Part shown: positions 59,351-64,000 of the stretch, piece by piece
Numbering within the stretch: position 1 is the stretch's first letter
How the letters are laid out: the number at the start of each line of letters is the position of its first letter
Assembly (NCBI RefSeq): GCF_036250755.1
Contig: NZ_CP109583.1
Coordinates: 2,232,001 to 2,296,000 of the forward strand
Direction of reading: 5' to 3'
Origin: Streptomyces uncialis
Lineage (GTDB): Bacteria; Actinomycetota; Actinomycetes; Streptomycetales; Streptomycetaceae
DNA: 64,000 nucleotides
Program-made: the position numbers and the translations under genes
The notes under the pieces: generated by a model
Told to the model about the DNA's origin: nothing
The model's input: only the letters and a program-made list of their open reading frames with translations
Database searches by the model: none

Positions 59351-60273
59351 CAGCTCTTCACCGCCCCGGCCATCATCCCGCCGGTGATCCGCTTCTGGAT
59401 CAGCGCGAAGATGACCAGCGAGGGAAGCGTGGCGAGGAACGCCGCCGCGGCCAGCGGACCGAGATCCGCCGCGCCCTCCGCCCCGATGAAGTGCGTCAGC
59501 ACCACCGGCAGGGTCTGCCGCTCGGGTGTCTTCAGCAGCACCAGCGCGAAGAAGAACTCGTTCCACGCGCTGATGAAGGCGAACAGCCCGGTCGCCACGA
59601 TCCCCGGCGCCAGCAGCGGCGCCACCACCGACACCAGGGTCCGCGCCCGTCCCGCCCCGTCGACCGCGGCGGCCTCCTCCAGTTCGGGCGGCACGGCACG
59701 GACGTATCCGACGAGCATCCACAGCGCGAAGGGCAGGGCCCACACCACGTACACGAGGATCAGCCCCGGTACGGAGTTGACCAGCCGCAGTTCACGCAGC
59801 ACCAGGAACAGCGGAATGATGACCAGGACGAACGGGAACGCCTGGCTCACCACCACCCATCCCGTCGCCGCCCGCGCCAGTACCGTCCGCCGCCGGGCCA
59901 TCACATACGCCATCGGGGTCGCCAGCACGACCGCCACCAGCGCCGCGCAGAACGCCGCGACGAACGAGTTGAGCCCCGCGCGCAGCAGCGGCTGCTCGTC
60001 GAAGGCCTGCCGGAAGTTCGCGAGCGTCGGGTCGTCGGGCAGCCAGCCGGGGTGCAGTCCGCCCAGCTCACGCGGCGGCTTGAAGGCCGTCGAGATCAGC
60101 CACACGAACGGGAAGGCGAGGAACACCAGATACGCCAGCAGCGCCGCGTACTGTCCGGCCCGCCGGAGCCGGGCCCCGCCCCGGCGCCGCACCGGCCGGC
60201 GTTTCCCGGGCCGCCCCCGCCCGCCGGTGACCGGCCCTTCCCCCACCGCGTGTGTCACAGGGTCCCGTGTCAT
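59350..60273 (-). CDS. Sugar ABC transporter permease, MalG type
   Basis: 307 residues from ATG 60273 (ATGA overlap with the upstream permease). Six membrane helices after an Arg/Gly-rich cytoplasmic N-terminus. The EAA loop ELEEAAAVDGAGRARTLVSV contacts the ATPase; FISAWNEFFFALVLLKTPER and QTLPVVLTHFIG are MalG/LacG signatures. The shared ATPase is not encoded here; in Streptomyces a general ATPase such as MsiK usually serves these importers (family knowledge). Confidence 0.92.
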   Translation of the reverse strand: MTRDPVTHAVGEGPVTGGRGRPGKRRPVRRRGGARLRRAGQYAALLAYLVFLAFPFVWLISTAFKPPRELGGLHPGWLPDDPTLANFRQAFDEQPLLRAGLNSFVAAFCAALVAVVLATPMAYVMARRRTVLARAATGWVVVSQAFPFVLVIIPLFLVLRELRLVNSVPGLILVYVVWALPFALWMLVGYVRAVPPELEEAAAVDGAGRARTLVSVVAPLLAPGIVATGLFAFISAWNEFFFALVLLKTPERQTLPVVLTHFIGAEGAADLGPLAAAAFLATLPSLVIFALIQKRITGGMMAGAVKS

Positions 60274-61205
60274 CGGTCGCCGCCCTCCCGCAGCCGCCCC
60301 ACCAGATACAGCGCGAGCAGCACCGCGACCAGCGCCACCATCACACAGCCCATCGCGGCCGCGTACCCGAACTGCCCGTACCGGAAGGCCTCCTCGTACG
60401 CGAACAGCATCGGGAGCCGGGTCCGGCCGCCGGGGCCTCCCGCGGTCAGTACATAGACCAGGGCGAAGGCGTTGAAGTTCCAGATGAGGTTGAGCGCGGA
60501 GACGGCCAGCGCGATCGGGCGCAACGCCGGCCAGGTGACCGTCCGGAAGCGGCGCCAGGCCCCGGCGCCGTCCATCGCCGCCGCCTCGTGGAGTTCGCGT
60601 GGGGTGTTCTGGAGCCCGGCGAGCAGCACGACCGTGGTCTGCGGCATGCCCGCCCAGATCCCGACGACGATCACCGCGGGCAGTGCCGTGGCCAGCCCGG
60701 TCAGCCAGTCCCGGCCGTCGCCGAGCCCCAGATCCCGCAGGGTCTCGTTGAGGACGCCCGCGTCGGGGTGGTAGACGAGTCGCCATATGATGCCGACGAC
60801 GACCTCCGGCATCGCCCAGGGGATGATCGCCAGCGCCCGTGCCAGCCAGCGCAGCCGCAGCCGCTCGTTCAGCAGCAGCGCCAGCCCGAGCGCGAGCACG
60901 AACTGGGGGATCGTCACCCCGACGGCCCACACCAGCCCGATCCGGAACGATTCCCAGAACAGGGTGTCCTGGAGCAGGTCCCGGAAGTTCAGCGTCCCGA
61001 TCCACTGGGTGGAGCGGGTCCGGCCGGACTGCGCGTCGGTGAACGCCAGCGCGATCCCGTAGAGCAGCGGACCGACACTGAGCACGAGGATGGGGATCAG
61101 CGCGGGCAGTACCAGGAACCACGCCCCGTGATCCGGACGGCGCCGGGACCTGCCGGGGGTGGGCCCGGCCCGCTCGGCCCGTTCCGTCGGGGGCGCCAGT
61201 GTCAC
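60270..61205 (-). CDS. Sugar ABC transporter permease, MalF type
   Basis: 311 residues from GTG 61205. Six membrane helices; the EAA loop is ELHEAAAMDGAGAWRRFRTV and the family signature LIWNFNAFALVYVLTAGGPG follows. First gene of the importer operon. The start is divergent from a phosphotransferase gene about 200 bp away. Confidence 0.92.
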   Translation of the reverse strand: MTLAPPTERAERAGPTPGRSRRRPDHGAWFLVLPALIPILVLSVGPLLYGIALAFTDAQSGRTRSTQWIGTLNFRDLLQDTLFWESFRIGLVWAVGVTIPQFVLALGLALLLNERLRLRWLARALAIIPWAMPEVVVGIIWRLVYHPDAGVLNETLRDLGLGDGRDWLTGLATALPAVIVVGIWAGMPQTTVVLLAGLQNTPRELHEAAAMDGAGAWRRFRTVTWPALRPIALAVSALNLIWNFNAFALVYVLTAGGPGGRTRLPMLFAYEEAFRYGQFGYAAAMGCVMVALVAVLLALYLVGRLREGGDR

Positions 61206-61411
61206 CGGTCCGGCTCCTTCCGGGGGCCTCGTCCGGTCCGCCCACGGCGGCGGCCCCGGCCATCGTGCTGTCGTCGGCGGACCTCGTCAAGACGCCCCGC
61301 TGGCCCTTGTGAACCCCGCGAACAGGCCGAATGCGACACTTGCGCCCGGCGCCGGTCCCGGAACGCGGACGCGGTGCGGTGCGGTCAGGTCGGTTCGGCG
61401 GAGGGTCGGGG

Positions 61412-62362
61412 ATGGACGAGGCACGGGCGCGCGAGGTGCTGGAGGCCGCGCGGGTACTGCCCGCCGACGGCGGCGGAGGTACGGACACGGGCCCCGGTGG
61501 GATCGGTGGCCCGGGCGGTACGGGGGCCAGTACGGGAACCTGGCCCGGTACGGGGGCTGCGGGCGCCGAGCTGCTGGCGCTCGGTGAGAACGCGGTCTTC
61601 GCGGCGGGCGACCTCGTGGTCAAGGTGGGCCGTGGCGCCGAACTGCTGGCGCGGGCCCGCCGGGAACTGGCCGTCGCGGCCTGGCTGGCCTCGGCGGACG
61701 TACCCGCGGTCCGCGCGGCGCGTCCCGATCCGCTGCTGGTCGACGGGCACCCCGTGACCGTGTGGTGGCGGCTGCCCGACGCGGTCCGGCCCGCGGGCGG
61801 AAGTGACCTCGCGACGCTGCTGCGCAGGGTGCACTCCCTTCCCGCCCCGGAGATCGAGCTGCCCCGCCGTGAGCTGCTGGGCGGGGTGGAACGCTGGCTG
61901 CGGCTGGCCGGTGACGCGATCGATCCGGCCGACGCCGCGTATCTGCGGGAGCGGCGGGACGGTTTCGCCGCGGCCGCCGCCGCGCTCACCCCTCGGCTCG
62001 TCCCCGGGCCGATCCATGGTGACGCGCTCCCCCGCAATGTCCATGTCGGGCCGGACGGGCCGGTCCTGGTCGATCTGGAGACCTTCGCCCACGACTTCCG
62101 CGAACACGATCTGGTGGTCATGGCCCTGTCCCACGACCGCTACGGCCTGCCCGGCCATGAGTACGACGCGTTCACCGACGCGTACGGCTGGGATGTGCGG
62201 GAGTGGGACGGCTGCGGGGTGTTGCGGGGCGCGCGGGAGACTGCGAGCTGTGCGTGGGTCGCGCAGCATGCGTCGGCCAATCCGGGGGCCCTCGCGGAGT
62301 TCCGCCGCCGGGTGGGGTCCCTGCGGGACGGCGACGAATCAGTGCGCTGGCACCCGTTCTAA
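61412..62362 (+). CDS. APH/choline-kinase-like phosphotransferase
   Basis: 316 residues from ATG 61412. N-lobe pieces (LALGENAVFAAGDLVVKVGR, with the ATP-site Lys, and ELAVAAWLASADVPAV) are followed by the catalytic HGDALPRNVHVG and the metal site LVDLETFAHDFREHDLV. An Ala/Gly/Thr-rich low-complexity insert (residues about 17-50) precedes the N-lobe. It probably phosphorylates a small hydroxylated compound, perhaps an antibiotic. The gene ends directly at the repeat array that follows. Confidence 0.86.
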   Translation: MDEARAREVLEAARVLPADGGGGTDTGPGGIGGPGGTGASTGTWPGTGAAGAELLALGENAVFAAGDLVVKVGRGAELLARARRELAVAAWLASADVPAVRAARPDPLLVDGHPVTVWWRLPDAVRPAGGSDLATLLRRVHSLPAPEIELPRRELLGGVERWLRLAGDAIDPADAAYLRERRDGFAAAAAALTPRLVPGPIHGDALPRNVHVGPDGPVLVDLETFAHDFREHDLVVMALSHDRYGLPGHEYDAFTDAYGWDVREWDGCGVLRGARETASCAWVAQHASANPGALAEFRRRVGSLRDGDESVRWHPF

Positions 62363-62568
62363 CGGGTCGTCCTGGCTTCCGTCCCTATGGTTTCGCGTAC
62401 TGGACGCACTTGTTCCTGTGCCGTCGCTCGTGGGTTTCGTGTGCTGGACGCACTTCGTTCCTGTGCCGTCGCTCGGTGGGTTTGCGCAGTTCCCCGCGGG
62501 TCGCCTTCGCTTGCGCTTCCCAGGTCTGTCCGGCAGGACGCACTTCGTTCCTGTGCCGTCGCTCGGTG
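62363..62568 (+). repeat. Dispersed repeats: GGACGCACTT units and hairpin copies
   Basis: CTGGACGCACTTNGTTCCTG followed by TGCCGTCGCTCG occurs near 62401 and 62443, with a third, CAGGACGCACTTCGTTCCTG, near 62531. GGGTCGCCTTCGCTTGCGC occurs near 62497 and GCGCAGTTCCCCGCG near 62485 and 62574. These are inverse relatives of 26150-26300. No gene is supported. Confidence 0.8.
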
Positions 62569-62763
62569 GTTTCGCGCAGTTCCCCGCGCCCCTTTGGGGC
62601 GCGTTCTGCCGGTCCTTCGGGTCGGGGCCGGTCGGGATTCTCCGTCCTCGATCCGACACGCTCGGTACGACGTGACCTTGCCCGACTGAAGAGCATCGGA
62701 GTCTGCGAGCAGAGATTCCCGCCCACCCCCTCCCGCAGCCGAGCGCCTGCACGAGGAGGAGGG
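62569..62763 (-). repeat. Dispersed conserved element A, copy 2 (inverted)
   Basis: The reverse complement matches 25866-26056 over about 190 bp with roughly 90 percent identity in the core. It begins with the hairpin GCGCCCCTTTGGGGCGC (62587-62603). The two copies are inverted and 36.6 kb apart. Confidence 0.8.
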
Positions 62764-63010
62764 TGAAAAGCAACCCCAGGTGGGCGCCCCCGAAGGGGCG
62801 CGGGGAACTGCGCAAAAATGAGGACCGACCCGCACCCGACGAACAACCGCAAGAGGGCAGCACCTCAGGGGCGCGGGGAACTGCGCACCCACGGACGACC
62901 CGCACGGGAACAAGTACGCCCAGCACAGGAAACCCAGGGGCGCGGGGAACTGCGCACCCACGAGCGACCCGCAGGGGAACAAGTGGGTTCAGCCGGGGGA
63001 CACGGACACG
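62764..63010 (-). repeat. Three inverted hairpin repeats
   Basis: GGGGCGCGGGGAACTGCGCA occurs near 62794, 62866 and 62936, spaced about 71 bp, with CCCACGGACGACCCGCACGG-type sequence in between. They are degenerate minus-strand copies of the unit at 25460-25720. No gene is supported. The gap separates convergent genes. Confidence 0.8.
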
Positions 63011-63226
63011 TCACCCGGTGAGGGTGATCGCTTCTGCGGGGCAGAGGCCGGCGGCCATCCGGGCGGCGGGGCGGTGCTCCGGAGCCGGCGCGGGGCTGAG
63101 GAGTACCACCAGGCCCTCCTCCTCGTCCTGGTCGAACACGGCGGGAGCCGTCAGCGCGCACATACCGGCGCCGACACAGCGCTCACGGTCGACACCGAGA
63201 CGCAGCGGCGCTCGCGGGTCGCTCAT
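63011..63226 (-). CDS. P450-partner ferredoxin (3Fe-4S type)
   Basis: 71 residues from ATG 63226. VDRERCVGAGMCALTAPAVF gives the CX5C pair and GLCPAEAITL the third Cys, with Ala/Gly where a 4Fe-4S protein would have a further Cys. Such small ferredoxins give electrons to actinobacterial P450s. It starts 5 bp after the P450 stop, as usual for these pairs. Confidence 0.92.
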   Translation of the reverse strand: MSDPRAPLRLGVDRERCVGAGMCALTAPAVFDQDEEEGLVVLLSPAPAPEHRPAARMAAGLCPAEAITLTG

Positions 63227-63231
63227 GGCGG

Positions 63232-64000
63232 CTACACCTGATCCCAGGTGACGGGCAGGCTGACCACCCCGTAGATGTTGGAGCGCTCCCGCAGCGGCAC
63301 CTCCCGCGGCGGCACCGCGAGCCGCAGCGTGGGGAAGCGGGCGAGAAGCGCCGGGAACGCGACGGCCATCTCGACGCGGGCGAGCTGCTGGCCCAGGCAC
63401 TGGTGGACGCCGTGGCCGAACGCCAGATGCCCCGTGGCCTTGCGGTGGATGTCGAGCCGGTCGGGGTCGGGGAACCTGCGCGGGTCCCGGTTGACGGCCT
63501 GCACGGAAACGGTCACCGTCTCGCCCGCCTTGATGAGCGTGCCGTCCACCTCGACGTCCTCAAGCGCCGACCGGAGCAGGGGGTCGGCCACGCTGAGGTA
63601 GCGCAGCAGCTCCTCCACGGTCTGCGCGGCAAGGCCCGGGTCCGCGCGCAGGGCGTCCAGCTGGTCGGGGTTGCTGAGCAGGGCGAAGGTGCCGAGGGCG
63701 AGCATGTTCGCGGTGGTGTCGAGTCCGGCGGCGAGCAGCAGCCCGCCGAGTCCGGCCAGTTCCTCGTCGGTGAGGTCGGAGGTGGTCAGATCGCTGAGCA
63801 GGTCATCGGTGGGCTCGGCGCGCTTGGCGAGGACGAGTTCGCCCAGGTACTGGAGCAGCGCCGTATGGGCATCGCCCTTGGCTCCCGCGTCCGCCGTCTG
63901 GTCGAAGAGGGTCGCCACCTGGCTCTGGAAGCGCTCCCGGTCGGAGTACGGGACGCCGAGCAGTTCGCAGATCACGAGTGCCGGCACGGGTTGCGCGAAG
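63232..64000 (-). CDS. Cytochrome P450 (CYP105-like), C-terminal part
   Basis: The N-terminal third lies beyond the window. The visible 255 or so residues contain the I-helix oxygen-activation motif [12 protein letters not shown], the K-helix EELLR (ExxR), the Arg of the [12 protein letters not shown] region, and the haem loop [20 protein letters not shown] with the ligand Cys. Sequence around [11 protein letters not shown] is typical of bacterial class I P450s of the CYP105 family, which hydroxylate macrolides, steroids or xenobiotics. Substrate unknown. Confidence 0.93.
   Translation of the reverse strand, partial: FAQPVPALVICELLGVPYSDRERFQSQVATLFDQTADAGAKGDAHTALLQYLGELVLAKRAEPTDDLLSDLTTSDLTDEELAGLGGLLLAAGLDTTANMLALGTFALLSNPDQLDALRADPGLAAQTVEELLRYLSVADPLLRSALEDVEVDGTLIKAGETVTVSVQAVNRDPRRFPDPDRLDIHRKATGHLAFGHGVHQCLGQQLARVEMAVAFPALLARFPTLRLAVPPREVPLRERSNIYGVVSLPVTWDQV

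Noticed and set aside
59350..62121. A single 923-codon minus-strand frame fusing the MalG permease with upstream sequence
   Set aside because: The upstream part runs through the MalF permease in another frame; the ATGA overlap at 60270-60273 gives the proper start.

Overview
The window is very GC-rich, with GTG and TTG starts, dense gene packing, bldA-era gene families (DUF397, whiJ-type regulators, FadR/PucR regulators) and typical actinomycete metabolism. It is almost certainly Streptomyces or a close relative. Most of it reads as ordinary chromosomal genes. The left 7.6 kb and several repeat-filled gaps look accessory.

Region 1 (1-7.6 kb) is a small-molecule or peptide-modification island in partial decay. 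A NUDIX hydrolase and an XRE/DUF5919 regulator face a HAD phosphatase and a radical SAM gene, and the same doubled ACGTCCCA motif precedes both the regulator and the radical SAM gene. The radical SAM gene, a P-loop-kinase stub, a CYTH gene and a Cys-rich gene are all interrupted. After them comes an intact-looking unit: a 53-residue acidic peptide with a strong ribosome binding site, a perfect 14-bp hairpin, a JmjC/cupin-type Fe(II)/2-oxoglutarate oxygenase and an aldo/keto reductase. This resembles a ribosomally made peptide (RiPP) locus and is the best candidate here for something undescribed. The island ends at an aminoglycoside-phosphotransferase-like gene and a 3' half of tRNA-Thr fused to a dispersed repeat.

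Region 2 (7.6-25.4 kb) holds a NodB-type lipoprotein, an SRPBCC protein, a membrane protein, a complete xanthine dehydrogenase set (XdhC, Mo, 2Fe-2S and FAD subunits) divergent from a PucR regulator, a TPR protein, a FadR-type regulator, an iron-boxed FhuF-like protein, a DUF2637 membrane protein, an anti-sigma-type ATPase, a pyruvate:quinone oxidoreductase (PoxB) and a PP2C-like phosphatase.

Region 3 (25.4-43.7 kb) opens with a 0.9-kb array of repeats and continues with a LuxR-type regulator, DUF456, an ACR3-like transporter, Ogt and Ada-AlkA DNA repair, RsgA with a 23-codon ORF just upstream, a PASTA lipoprotein, an unusual CX8CX2C radical SAM protein, a VOC protein, two AraC regulators, a YihY/BrkB protein, an AidB-like acyl-CoA dehydrogenase, a GAF regulator, the wreck of a whiJ/abaA-type locus (only DUF397 is whole) and a GNAT acetyltransferase.

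Region 4 (43.7-53.8 kb) is one coherent sulfur-assimilation run: a Cys-containing leader peptide, sulfite reductase, a zinc-ribbon protein, APS reductase, CysC, CysD, CysN, a sulfonate-type ABC importer and a sirohydrochlorin chelatase that would supply siroheme to the reductase. It ends at a 26-bp-stem terminator.

Region 5 (53.8-64 kb) contains a beta-propeller membrane protein, an NTF2-like protein, DUF1697, a macrolide glycosyltransferase, a sugar ABC importer without its own ATPase, a phosphotransferase, a second repeat array (an inverted relative of the one at 25.4-26.3 kb) and a ferredoxin with a cytochrome P450 that runs off the window.
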